Source of the DNA: Malus domestica
Lineage: Eukaryota > Streptophyta > Magnoliopsida > Rosales > Rosaceae
Assembly (NCBI RefSeq): GCF_042453785.1
Contig: NC_091666.1
Location: 25,874,501 to 25,938,500 of the forward strand
DNA: 64,000 nucleotides
Reading direction: 5' to 3'
Below are positions 47,410-57,223 of the stretch, one piece after another. Every line of letters starts with the position of its first letter. Position 1 is the stretch's first letter. Below the pieces are notes generated by a model. It had not been told where the DNA came from and searched no databases. It saw only the letters and a program-made list of their open reading frames with translations. Made by a program: the position numbers and the translations under genes.

Positions 47410-48325
47410 AGCCAGGTTTTGAGCAGGACCCTGAGGGCTCTGTCCCGGCTGCTTTTGTTGCATGAGGCCAGTTGCTTTATCAGGGAGAGGCCTACTTCCA
47501 CCGCCGTGTCTGCCTCCATTTTTTAGGGTTGATGCGGTGGTTTCAGATTGTGAGATGCCTGCATAAATAGCAGGTGAAGGGCGGAGGGCGGAGGGTGAGG
47601 AAAACTCAGCAAACCCTAGAGGTAGAGGGGGCATTTTGGGATACAAAAGGAGGAAGAGTTAGGAATGGGCCGGCGATTGCGTTTGCCTATCTCAACTGGC
47701 TTTCATCAAGTTTGTAGGCCCAAACACAACGCAACAATAAGAGGGCGCTGATATATTAGACTTTTCTCACTCATATATTAGAGCTCGTTTGAATGTGCTT
47801 TTAAAATGACTGAAAGTACTTTTGGTGAAAATATTTTTGGCACCAATCATTAGTAAAAATGTAAATAAATTCTTGAAAAGCACTTAAAGTGCTTCCTGGA
47901 AGAAGCACATAACTGGTGCTTCTTGCAGAAAGCATTTTAAGTGCTTTTGGAATCAAAAAATATTTTCTCTAAAAGTGCTTTCAGTCATTTTAAAAGCACA
48001 TCCAAACGAGTCCTTAGACTTTTACCGTACCAATAATTAAACAAAGAAATTTAGGTTTGATGTACTGTTCTAAAAATTTTCCCTTAGCACCATCTAGACT
48101 CTGTTTAGGCGCTAGGCAATTGGTCACCATATTAATTAATTTATATGCGTTTGAAAATAAGAAATGGAGCTTAGATCTGCTTAGGTATCCACCTAAACCA
48201 ACTAAGTGTTCGTTCAGCCCGCCTAGCTCCCAACTCTTACTTAAGCAGAAAATAGATAATTTTTTTTTTTTGATAAATTGTAAAAGACTTTTTGAATACT
48301 TAGATGAACACACATTATATGTTTA
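47410..48325. other. Foreign segment inserted in copia integrase, with a captured gene-like piece
   Basis: Integrase stops near 47405 and resumes near 48325 (YLKPLTGDMFTAWFADCHFD). Between them lies a GC-richer block (47410-47760) with a 116-codon minus-strand frame (47296-47646). Its product from residue 5 reads MPPLPLGFAEFSSPSALRPS and is rich in Gly, Pro and Gln. I do not recognise it. A MITE (47781-48013) and a T-rich block follow. The frame's last 35 or so codons overlap integrase sequence, so only the upstream part could be gene-derived. Confidence 0.5.
47781..48013. mobile_element. Tourist-like MITE (233 bp)
   Basis: GAGCTCGTTTGAATGTGCTT at the left is mirrored by GCACATCCAAACGAGTCC at the right, with TTA on both sides (47778-47780, 48014-48016). 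Inward, TTTTAAAATGACTGAAAGTAC continues the inverted repeat. Confidence 0.75.
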
Positions 48326-49995
48326 TTCCTTATGATATTTGAAACCCTTGACTGGGGATATGTTTACCGCATGGTTTGCGGACTGTCATTTTGATAAGAC
48401 AATTTTCCCGCCGTTAGGGGGAGAAAAATATCATTCCAGAAGAACGATGAGAAAATATCATTCAAGAAGAATGATGAGAAAAGACCGTTCTTGAAGAATG
48501 AAGAGAATTTGTCTTATTTTGATTCACGAAGCAATTAACATGAAAATGAAGTAAGAATAATTGAATGATGCAACGATATATCAATCAAATGTCAAATGCA
48601 TTTAATGATGCAAGAAAGTAATGAAATCACATATATTTGCTGCAAATGTGCCTACAAGAATTAATGTCCCTGTTAGACAAAAATAATGAGGTAGTAAATG
48701 AGTTATCTGTTGCACGCCTGAAGCGTGGCAAACTCTCAGACTAAAAAGGTTCAGCCATTCGAAAGAAGAAGAATATGGCACTACTGAACTATTGCATTCT
48801 CGAAACATAATTGTTGCATGCCAGAAGTATGACAGTCGCCGCGTGGATACACGTCCCAAAAAGGACAATCCACAGACATGGGAATGTTGATGTCTCATGC
48901 ATGGAGCATGATAGACATATAGGTTCTAATGACTCAACTCCCAGAAGTGGAGATTAAAATCCAAGTTCTATAACACTTAAAAGAAGGTTATGATCCGCAT
49001 TCTCTAAATTACGACTATCCTGGAAGAAATAGTGTAATGCCCTTGAAGAGACAATGGATATCCAAAGGAAATGAAAAGCTTTTATGCATGCGCATGAACA
49101 TGAGAATATGGGATCATAGATTGATGATAACCAATGGTAATTTTGGTTTTTATAAGTAGCTACTAAATTCATCAATGAGCTGTGTTGATATTGAGTCTCG
49201 TTCTTTTTTGTAAACAAAATTATTGGCCAAAATGAAGAAAGGCAATTCCATTAGAAAAATAGACCTATATACTTGAATATAATACAAATAGCCAAAAGAT
49301 GTTGAACCAAGGAGGTTACATTGGGTATTTGTAATATAGTGAAATACACTTACATGATATGACACAAGGTTACTAATTATACTCTTGTAAACGAGTTTAT
49401 ATGAATGAAGAATTATATACGAAGGGTTGTGAGTCACCCACATCATATCTCCATAAATAAATCCCTCAAGTATACATGAGAGCAAATTGCTCTGTATAAA
49501 TTCCAAAGAAAAATATGTCATGAAGTGTAGAAAATCCCTGAAGGATTCAAATTGCTTAAAGTAAGCCCCCGAAGGGTAAAGCATAAATTATGTACTCAAT
49601 ACCAATGGATGATATAAATTGCCTTAGTGAGTACTATCATTATGATATTATTGCAACATACTAAAATCTCTTGATATTATTAAATTAAAACTCCTGAAGA
49701 GTCAAGAAATATTATAAAGTGTTGAGAGAAATATTATCTCGAGCTGCAGATCAAACAATATGTCAACACGAATCTTATCCATGATGTTTATGATATTAAA
49801 GAACTATATGGATTGAAGATTGTGAGTTAAATACTCAAATGATGTTGACACTAAGAATGATCATTTATCTTCGTGAAGATAAAGATAAATTGATATTTGG
49901 TCTAGAAGTATCACATCTTAGTGAAGTATATGCTTTATTGTATTTAGCACAATACATTGAATGAAATAAAGCTTATCTATTAATATCTCCGAGAA
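48326..49995 (+). pseudogene. Integrase C-terminus, RT and RNase H remnants of the copia element
   Basis: After DMFTAWFADCHFDK and FPPLGGEKN the frame is interrupted repeatedly. RT-like pieces include GFKLLKVSPRR (49.54-49.58 kb) and a segment like LQIEH near 49.75 kb. A late piece LIFGLEVSHLSEVYALLYLA (49.89-49.95 kb) matches the conserved LGPEVPYLSAIGALMYLA region. No intact catalytic motif is readable. Confidence 0.65.
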
Positions 49996-50046
49996 ATTAC
50001 AGATATGTACATACACGAGTTAAAACAAACAAATGAGATTGAGCCT

Positions 50047-50880
50047 TTACAAATGTTGCTCATGTGAAGCCTCAGTACTCAGAAGTACCCCAGAAGGGAG
50101 AGGCACTGAAGATTGATCATGTGGCACCCCAGTACTTGGCAAAACACCATAAGGGGAAGACATCAGTTGCTTTTGGAATCTAGCAACGAACCTCTGGTGA
50201 TCACTTTGAATCCGAATTTCGGATTCTTGCAGTTGGTCGAGCTTTCTTTTCATGCTCGTAGAGTAATTATTTGCAAGCACATGTAACACTCTATTCTTGT
50301 GCTTGAGCCCTTTGATATCTTGTTTAAGACTTGCCACCTCAACCATCAATGATTCAACTTGGCGAGTTTGAGCAAGTAGGCGTTGGCCCATATTGGATAC
50401 AGAGCCTGCACACTGAACACTGAGAGCCAATGAGTCTTGAATGGTCGACTCATCAGACCGTTTTGAAAGGATTCTGTTATCCTTTGGAGTGAGAATATTC
50501 CTAGCTACCACAACAGCGGTTATGTTATTCTTCATCACAGAGTCCCCAACTGTAAGAGGACCATTAGAAGATAAGAAAGACGGACGCCATATGTTATCCT
50601 GATGCTGCTCGTTTGTATCACTCCTAAGACTCAAATCTAAGCAAATGTTAGATGGGCAAGCCATTTTCATAATTAATGAAGGAAAAAATGAGGTCAAATA
50701 AAATCTCAGAAGTGCAAGAAGGAGAAAATTTCTACAGACAGCAACTTTCTGAGCATACTCTTGTACACAATGGATGTCTCTATAAAAGAATAGACAACAT
50801 AGCCACTTGTTTAGAGATCGAAGAGGCACCGCTCTCCGAATTCCAAAAACCAAATTTTCCTGAATAAAGTTCGTTGGCAT
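50047..50880 (-). CDS. Antisense ORF of the copia element (277 aa, intact; more likely start at 50664)
   Basis: An open frame on the minus strand lies between pol and the 3' LTR. The natural start is probably Met73 (50664), giving about 205 aa that begin MACPSNICLDLSLRSD. The middle (DNIWRPSFLSSNGPLTVGDS, then IQDSLALSVQCAGSVSNMG) is followed by a long coiled coil with heptads (RQVESLMVEVASLKQDIKGL ... MKRKLDQLQES). The tail is Ser/Pro-rich. I recall similar antisense frames in related plant elements, but not a named function. It has survived while sense pol decayed. Whether it is expressed is unknown. Confidence 0.6.
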   Translation of the reverse strand: MPTNFIQENLVFGIRRAVPLRSLNKWLCCLFFYRDIHCVQEYAQKVAVCRNFLLLALLRFYLTSFFPSLIMKMACPSNICLDLSLRSDTNEQHQDNIWRPSFLSSNGPLTVGDSVMKNNITAVVVARNILTPKDNRILSKRSDESTIQDSLALSVQCAGSVSNMGQRLLAQTRQVESLMVEVASLKQDIKGLKHKNRVLHVLANNYSTSMKRKLDQLQESEIRIQSDHQRFVARFQKQLMSSPYGVLPSTGVPHDQSSVPLPSGVLLSTEASHEQHL

Positions 50881-52035
50881 TTTTCAGACGCAATATCAGC
50901 TTTTTCAGATATCGCGTGCAACTTTGTCAAAGATCTCTGACAAAATTAAAAACGCGTAAATCTTACTGTTCTAATTACACCACAATTGCTAACAAAAGTA
51001 AAGGCACATCACCACTACCTGCTATTGGGAAAATCCCTATATAGGTCGATCTTTATAGTCTAGGGCAAGGCATATATCCAAAACGCCTAACTCTCTCTCA
51101 TTGCCGAAAATGCATATGTAACCAAACCTCTCAACATACTCAATTTCCTTTCTCTGCGAGAATACCTTTTCAAAACAAGTCATGTCAGAGCAAGAGTACC
51201 TCATATCATCAGGGACAAGAGCAAGAGTATCTCATATCATGCAATTTCTCTGTCCTTTCCTTTGTCCTTGTTCTTACCGGAAAAGACAAGGATAAAGAAA
51301 GCAATATGTCGGAACCTCCACTCAAACTCCCGATAAGGAACAGACTGCCTGGAACCTTTCCTGATTGCTTACCTAATATTACTCTCGAGTAGCCATCTTC
51401 AACTGTTGTTGGAGCTGGGTCTCCAGTCACCAAGAAGTGATGAACCATCCAAATGCAAGGGTTGCATTCCACTCTTGCATCAGTGGACAAATCCTAGAAG
51501 AGAAGATGCCACACTTGCATGGGGGAAAAGCAGGGAAAATACCACTAATGCAAGGGGAACAAGTAAGGCAAGTGAAAATGATATATTGAAACATGTGGAG
51601 ACAAGCGCAACAAACATGTGCTGATTCATCCCAGACAAAGCTGAAGATCACTTGCCACATGAAGCTCATCATGGTCTAATTTCATTCAAGATCAAGCCTT
51701 GAAAGTCCTTAAAGAAATCACAAGTCTGATTCAAGATTAAGTGTCCACCACCCTTGAATCAAATTCCGCTCCAGATAAAAGGAGTAAATTCAGACATTTG
51801 ATGCAAATCTAGCAGAAAGCCCTTCAGCCCAGTTCAAGAACAAGTATGTGGAAAGTTAACAACAAGTAAAACACATTTTTTGACAACTCTGCTCGCTAAG
51901 GGACTGAAGTATAATATAAATGATTAGCCTAAAAAAGTTGAAATCTGGGGGAGATACTAGTCAGGAGAAGCATAAAAAAACAATTCAAGATTTTAACAAG
52001 TTAATCGAAGACTTATGTGGGCATCCAAGGAGGAG
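50881..52035. other. 3' non-coding part of the copia element
   Basis: This region lies between the antisense ORF and the 3' LTR. A CTGGGGGAGAT purine stretch (51946-51956) and CCAAGGAGGAG (52025-52035) just before the LTR are polypurine candidates. Frames in between are not protein-like. Confidence 0.5.
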
Positions 52036-52414
52036 TGTTGTAAATAGTGGGTATGTATGCCCACATGCATATAGTAAGCCTTTCACTATGTTGCTTGTGA
52101 TTTACTTCTATAAAAGCAAGTCTTATGGAACAAAAAAAAAAGGTGATGAATGTGAGGGACTCACGGGAGAGAAAGGAAGGAAAAGAAAGAAAGAAAAGAG
52201 AAGAAGGAAGAGGAAGAGAGAACATAAAGGAAGATGAGAGGAGATAATAGAGAAAATTATCTTTGTACTCTTATTATTTCAGATTATAATGAAAACACAA
52301 TTACTCCAGATTATAATGAAAGCATCATTGCTCCAGTCACACTGACTGTAGAGGAACCTCGTAAATTTTGTGTCTTGTTTATTTATCACTGCACACACCG
52401 TCGATTTTATAACA
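52036..52414 (+). repeat. 3' LTR of the copia element (379 bp)
   Basis: It begins TGTTGTAAATAGTGGG and ends TATAACA, followed by GTTTG. It carries a small internal duplication of ATTATAATGAAA (52293-52322) that the 5' LTR lacks. Confidence 0.88.
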
Positions 52415-52683
52415 GTTTGATAATTATTTCAGTTTTCGTTTTACAAAATTACAATCGGAAATCTTGTTTGATAACTTTTCAAAGTACTGAGTTACAGTAA
52501 CAAACATCATCAGTACGCTACAGTTACAATAAAAACATAGAAGCAAAAAAGATAAGTACAAGAAATTCACTCAAGTAAAAAACCAGAGAGTAAAAAAAAA
52601 AAAAACAAAAGAAAAAAAAAAGATAACTAAGCGTTGGGTTGGGCAAGGACAGGGTCTACTCCGACGTCCTTGACAGTCTCGGC

Positions 52684-53127
52684 TCACGAACGGGGTGGGT
52701 CGGGTTTATGAGCGAAAACATCTTTCCGGATCGGATCCTTAACGGCGTGATTGTAGTCGTCAAACTCCTGAACATGCGCCACCTTCCTGAAAAACGAATT
52801 TTTAACGAACTTGTCAGACTCCGCCACCACGCGCTCCGGCTCCATCACCTCCGGCAGCGTCTCTCTCCGTTCCTTCTTCACGTAGACGTGGGGGTTGTGC
52901 TTCAGGTGCTGCTTGGCGGTATGGAGCCCCAGCCCCACCGACACCGCTATCATCCCGAGCACGACGTAGACCGGCACGAAGTCGCCCCTCATAAACCTCT
53001 TGAAGTTGCTCTGTTGGGGCTTTTCGGTGGCACCGGCAGCCGGGGAGTAGGGTTTCATCTTCGGGGAAGTCGAGGTGGCGTATCCGCGTAAGGCGGTGGA
53101 CATTTGTTTCCAGGGATTCTGCAGCAT
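52684..53127 (-). CDS. Small single-span membrane protein, B12D/MLRQ-like (147 aa)
   Basis: The product begins MLQNPWKQMSTALRGYATST. A Ser/Pro-rich presequence-like N-terminus is followed by FKRFMRGDFVPVYVVLGMIA and one membrane segment (about residues 51-70). Then KQHLKHNPHVYVKKERRETL and a charged tail follow. The membrane core followed by NPxVxVKKxRR resembles plant B12D proteins, related to the MLRQ subunit of complex I, though the C-terminus is longer. A mitochondrial inner-membrane location is inferred. Met9 (53103) is an alternative start. No intron lies in the coding region. Confidence 0.6.
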   Translation of the reverse strand: MLQNPWKQMSTALRGYATSTSPKMKPYSPAAGATEKPQQSNFKRFMRGDFVPVYVVLGMIAVSVGLGLHTAKQHLKHNPHVYVKKERRETLPEVMEPERVVAESDKFVKNSFFRKVAHVQEFDDYNHAVKDPIRKDVFAHKPDPPRS

Positions 53128-54645
53128 TTGATGATCTTCGTAAGTAAATCCTTAAAAAAAGCAAAAAACAAAAACAAAAGTTGAACAAAAAGAAGAAGAT
53201 TTTACCATTGATCTGAAAGCCATGATCTTCTGCAGAAATCGATATTTTCACTTGAACCAACTGCTGCTGGATTTTCCTTGCATATAAGATGGATACTGAC
53301 AAGAGAGGGCACTCAGGGCAGAGAGTTCTAGAACCACGTATCGCAATATAGAAGCAAATGTCAGAAGAACCCTCCTGAAGCTGCCACGTCAATTTTTTCT
53401 TTTACTTTTCTGAAACAAAACTTACTTAAATATCATTTATTTTTACTTAACAGTAAAAACTTCCCCACATAACATGTCACTGCGGATACTTGGCGCGTTT
53501 ACGCAAGGATAAATTTTTCATTGTAACATGCGGATGGTATATTAATTTTTTAGCACATAGATCTTATTATTTATATTATATTATGTTTCGATCATATTAA
53601 AAAATCTCTTCATGCAAGAGAATAGAATGAGGGAATAGGAATTGGACACATTCCAAACGATTTAAGTGTTTACTAACAGTATACGTGGGAAACACTTTGA
53701 GGAATGAAATACGAAGGAAACACTTGAGAATGCTAGTATAAGTGGGGCCCGCTTAAAATAGGAAATCAGATTAAATGATTTTCTCGAAATCGGATAAATG
53801 AACAATAGGTAGTAAGAAAAACAAATGAAAATGACTTAAAAATCTTGAGTTTTAATCGAAAGGATAAAAATGTGTTGTAAGTAAATAGTACCAGAGTGAT
53901 TTTTTAGAATAAAAATATTGTTAATGTTAAAAATAAATAGTACCAAAAATATTTCGTTAAGACTCGCAAAATGGTACTCACTCTTGAAAGCAACTCCATC
54001 TAGAATCAACTTTTTCTACCTAAAATACCTTTTATCTCCTTCCTTTGACCTGCATCTCTGCTTCTCTCTGTCAAGGGAAGATTATGCAGGTTTCTTGGCA
54101 TCTGGGATTATGCAAGTTTCAGGACCAAAATCAGAAGGGAAGAAAATATTGATAATGTCATTTCTATCCTGATTTCTGATAGTTTTATTAAACAACTTTA
54201 ACATGAATACGATTCTAATTCCACCTTTTTTTATTTCTTCCTTAATTCATCTCTCAATCTAATCACAGATTAGTAAACGAGTCCTTAAGTCAATGCGGTA
54301 CCATCAGTCATGTGCTTGAAACTAATCCCGCACTATCATTAACTTGAGATATGCTACAATAATATTGAAGGGATATGAAAGTTAGTATCTTGCATGAATC
54401 AGGCACTTTTACGCGGTGCACCACAAACACATTACACATTACACATTGTCATTGACTTGAGATAGCTACAATGTCATTCATGTTGTATGAAAGTTAATAT
54501 TTTACGTCAACCAAGCATTGTCAATAGTGCATCTTTAACCATCACTTATTGTCATTAGTTTGAGATATCCTACGATAACATTTTGTTGCATAAAAGTTAA
54601 TATCTAAGTCAATTAGGCAACTGCCAACGGCGATCCATAACCAAC
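53128..54645. other. Promoter of the small membrane protein gene and intergenic repeats
   Basis: AT-rich. Around 53.86-53.96 kb there are AATAGTACC-type phrases also seen near 38.42-38.50 kb, probably a short repeat family. The part 54.33-54.65 kb is a tandem repeat (listed separately). Nothing coding is supported. Confidence 0.5.
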
Positions 54646-54660
54646 CACACAATGTCATTA
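54330..54660. repeat. Three degenerate tandem units (about 115 bp)
   Basis: Units near 54335, 54447 and 54558 share TTGAGATATNCTACAATNACATT, TTGTATGAAAGTTAATAT and a closing CAATTAGGCA-type phrase. The same wording recurs twice on the other side of the PPR gene at 56.67-56.81 kb. Confidence 0.65.
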
Positions 54661-54729
54661 GCTGGATACACCCAAAATTTCAACTTCTTTTTAAGATTTG
54701 TGAAAATAAGGAATAAAAATTTGTTTTGG

Positions 54730-56322
54730 TTAACAGGCTTCGAACTGATGTTTCTGAAGACCATTCAAAACCAGATATATAGCCTCTGTCTTAGGATGCA
54801 AGCAATCCCCAGCAATGAACTCATGAGTGACTCCCTCCAATCGAATCAAACTACAACCGCTGATCTTCTTCACCCTCTTAGCATCTTTGATAGACTTTCT
54901 AACATTTACAACATCGTCCCATTTCCCTGCCGTCGCATAAACATTCGCCATGATCGAATACACTCCACCATCTTCAGGGTCCAACTCCATCACCTGCTCC
55001 GCTGCTTTCTTCGCCATTTCAACATCGCCGTGGATTCTGCAGCCTCCAAGCAATCCACCCCATACGAACACATCGCCCCCCATCGGCATCTTCGCAATCA
55101 TCTCCATGGCTTCCTTGATAAGACCTGCCCTCCCAAGCAGATCAGCCATGCACCCGTAATGCTTGAGCTCTTGAGGGACCCCGTAGACTGCTTCCATTTT
55201 GTTGAAGAGCTTTCGAGCTTCGCTTACAAAACCCGCATGGCTGCACCCTACTAAAACTCCTAAGAAGCTCACCCCATCTGGTTTAAGTCCAGCCTCCGTC
55301 ATTCTGGAGAAGAAAGCGAGTGTCAGCTTGCCGTGGCCGTGCATTGCAAGCCCGACAAGCATGGCATTCCATGTGAACACATTCTTATCTGCATTCGATT
55401 CGAATATCTCCATGGCGGTCTCAATGCACCCACATTTTGCATAAAAGTCCACTAATGCTGTTAGGAAGTAGGAACTCAGTCGAATCCTGTTTCGTTTTAT
55501 GTAATCGTGGATCATTTTCCCTCGTTCCAAATTACCCAGCTGCGCACAAGCAGAAAGAGCAGAAACCAAAGAGACATCATCAGGCCTAATTCGTATACGA
55601 AGCATCTGATCAAACAATTCAAGCACTTCCTCGCACCGATCCATCTGAGCACACCCCGCCAAAACAGTACCCCACGAGACGGAGTCTCGGACAGGCATTT
55701 CTTCAAACAGTTGGCGTGCTCTCGAAATCTCACCGGCCTTAACAAAGGCATCGAGCAAGGCATTGTAGGAGACAACATCCCTGTGGGAACTTTCGTCGAA
55801 CACCTTGCACGCGTGGCTCAAATTATGGCAGATTGAGTAAACATGGATGAGGGTATTGGAAACGAACAAATGAGAGGCGAACCCGAACTTGAGGGATTGC
55901 GAGTGAAGGGCTTGGGAGACGGAGAATGCACAAAACCCGAGATGGGCACAGGCCTTGAGGGCGAAAGGGAAGGTGTGGAAGTCAGGAGGGAGAGAGAGGT
56001 GGCGCATGCGGGCGAAGAAGCGGAGAGCGGAGAGAGGGGAGGAGAGGGCGGTGTGGGCTCTGATGATGTTGTTGAAGGAGAAGGTCGATGGGTTTTGGAT
56101 GCGGTTGAAGAGAGCGACGGCATATCTGAGCGAAGCGGTTGCAGAGGGGGCGGAGGAGGGCGGGAGGAGATAGATGAAGGCGTGGAGGAGGGTGGGGATG
56201 ATCAAACCGGGTGGAGTGAGAGAGGGGTTGGTGATGGTGTGGGCATGGAGCTGGAGGAGCTGTTTTGGGGTTTTGCAGTGTTTGATTGCGGCGACGATGG
56301 TGGTGGCATTGGCGGCGTTCAT
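54730..56322 (-). CDS. PPR protein, PLS class with E domain (intronless, 530 aa)
   Basis: Minus strand, single exon. The start MNAANATTIVAAIKHCKTPK is followed by KQLLQLHAHTI. PPR units follow: NPSTFSFNNIIRAHTAL, HLFVSNTLIHVYSIC, DVVSYNALLDAFVKAG, DSVSWGTVLAGCAQM, YFLTALVDFYAKCG and NVFTWNAMLVGLAMHG. The C-terminus has an E-type region (GGDVFVWGGLLGGCRIHGD, GCSLIRLEGVTHEFIAGDC) and no DYW domain. Its place beside calnexin and the carrier matches, from memory, the At5g61800-type gene. Organelle RNA editing or processing is the family role. The overlapping + strand frame at 55843-56421 is a shadow. Confidence 0.94.
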   Translation of the reverse strand: MNAANATTIVAAIKHCKTPKQLLQLHAHTITNPSLTPPGLIIPTLLHAFIYLLPPSSAPSATASLRYAVALFNRIQNPSTFSFNNIIRAHTALSSPLSALRFFARMRHLSLPPDFHTFPFALKACAHLGFCAFSVSQALHSQSLKFGFASHLFVSNTLIHVYSICHNLSHACKVFDESSHRDVVSYNALLDAFVKAGEISRARQLFEEMPVRDSVSWGTVLAGCAQMDRCEEVLELFDQMLRIRIRPDDVSLVSALSACAQLGNLERGKMIHDYIKRNRIRLSSYFLTALVDFYAKCGCIETAMEIFESNADKNVFTWNAMLVGLAMHGHGKLTLAFFSRMTEAGLKPDGVSFLGVLVGCSHAGFVSEARKLFNKMEAVYGVPQELKHYGCMADLLGRAGLIKEAMEMIAKMPMGGDVFVWGGLLGGCRIHGDVEMAKKAAEQVMELDPEDGGVYSIMANVYATAGKWDDVVNVRKSIKDAKRVKKISGCSLIRLEGVTHEFIAGDCLHPKTEAIYLVLNGLQKHQFEAC

Positions 56323-56425
56323 TCACTTCGATTCACTCTGGCTCTCATTCTGTTTTTGAAGGTCGGAGAATCGAAGAACAAAACAAAGAAGGAGACGGCG
56401 GTAAAATATTTATTTAATTAAAAAA

Positions 56426-56507
56426 CGTGGACGGCAGGATTCGAACCTGCGCGGGCAGAGCCCACATGATTTCTAGTCATGCCCGATAACCACTCCGGCA
56501 CGTCCAC
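56426..56507 (-). tRNA. tRNA-Ser (anticodon AGA)
   Basis: The minus strand folds into a class II tRNA. It has a 7-bp acceptor stem GTGGACG/CGTCCAC with discriminator G, and an anticodon loop CTAGAAA giving AGA (reads UCU). A long variable arm GGGC-TCT-GCCC and a T-arm with GGTTCGAATCC complete it. There is no intron. A run of T (AAAAA at 56421-56425 on +) follows at once as a Pol III terminator. It lies 103 bp upstream of the PPR start, on the same strand. Confidence 0.95.
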
Positions 56508-57223
56508 CTCTTTTGTTCAACGAAATCGAAAACAAATATATAAATTATTATTTATAAGACTACAAAAAACAGCCGAGGCCATTTGAAAACGTACAATCTC
56601 GGGCCTTGGAGTTGGTCTAGTCCAACCTTAGCTCAAAATGAATCAATAGACAATGAAAAAGAATGGTTAGTTAGTACGTGATTGATTTGAGATACTGTTA
56701 GAGTGACATTCTCGTTACATAAAAAACTTTCTCATATCATAGTACATAATTGATTTGAAATATCATTACAATGATATTTTCGTTGTATGAAAGTATTTCT
56801 TGTATCATAGTGATCACACTAATAAATTAAATATAAGTAAACTAATGGATACATGGGCTCAAGCTCCAAGTGACTTAAAATTGAAGGTAATTGGTGGGTT
56901 CCAATAGGCATATGCAAAATGATGAACAACATGAGCTCAAGCATCATCTTCCCAATTTCTATTTTTTTATGATGAATTTATTAGGGATTTTTATTACTTA
57001 AATAAAAGGTCTACACAATTACACTTTGGAATTAAGAATAAGTCAAATGTCCTCAATTATTGCACATAGCACAAAAGCAGTGTGTAAAGTAAGATTAAAG
57101 TCTTAATTGTTCGCTTGTGATTGTGTTTTTTACGATTTGGCGACGGGTATTTGTCGTTTGGATTTTTAAATCTCATATATCCACTAGTGCATAGGTAGAG
57201 TATGAATTTAAAATTAATAAATA
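56508..57223. other. Intergenic region with two repeat units
   Basis: Units at about 56686-56750 and 56750-56815 (GATTTGAGATACTGTTAGAGTGACATT, then GATTTGAAATATCATTACAATGATATT with CGTTGTATGAAAG) belong to the family at 54330-54660. The last nine bases TAATAAATA (57215-57223) are the left target duplication of the next element. Confidence 0.55.

Larger units (their letters stand above)
45429..52414 (+). mobile_element. Degenerate Ty1/copia retrotransposon with antisense ORF
   Basis: LTRs at 45429-45791 and 52036-52414 begin TGTTGTAAATAG and end TATAACA. GTTTG duplications flank the element (45424-45428, 52415-52419). The interior holds integrase, RT and RNase H remnants in copia order (integrase before RT), but gag and protease are missing or unrecognisable. 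A foreign segment of about 0.9 kb interrupts integrase. An intact antisense ORF lies between RNase H and the 3' LTR. Confidence 0.9.

Noticed and set aside
55843..56421. 192-aa frame on the + strand
   Set aside because: It is the complement of the 5' half of the PPR gene on the minus strand, with biased Gly/Glu composition and no homology.
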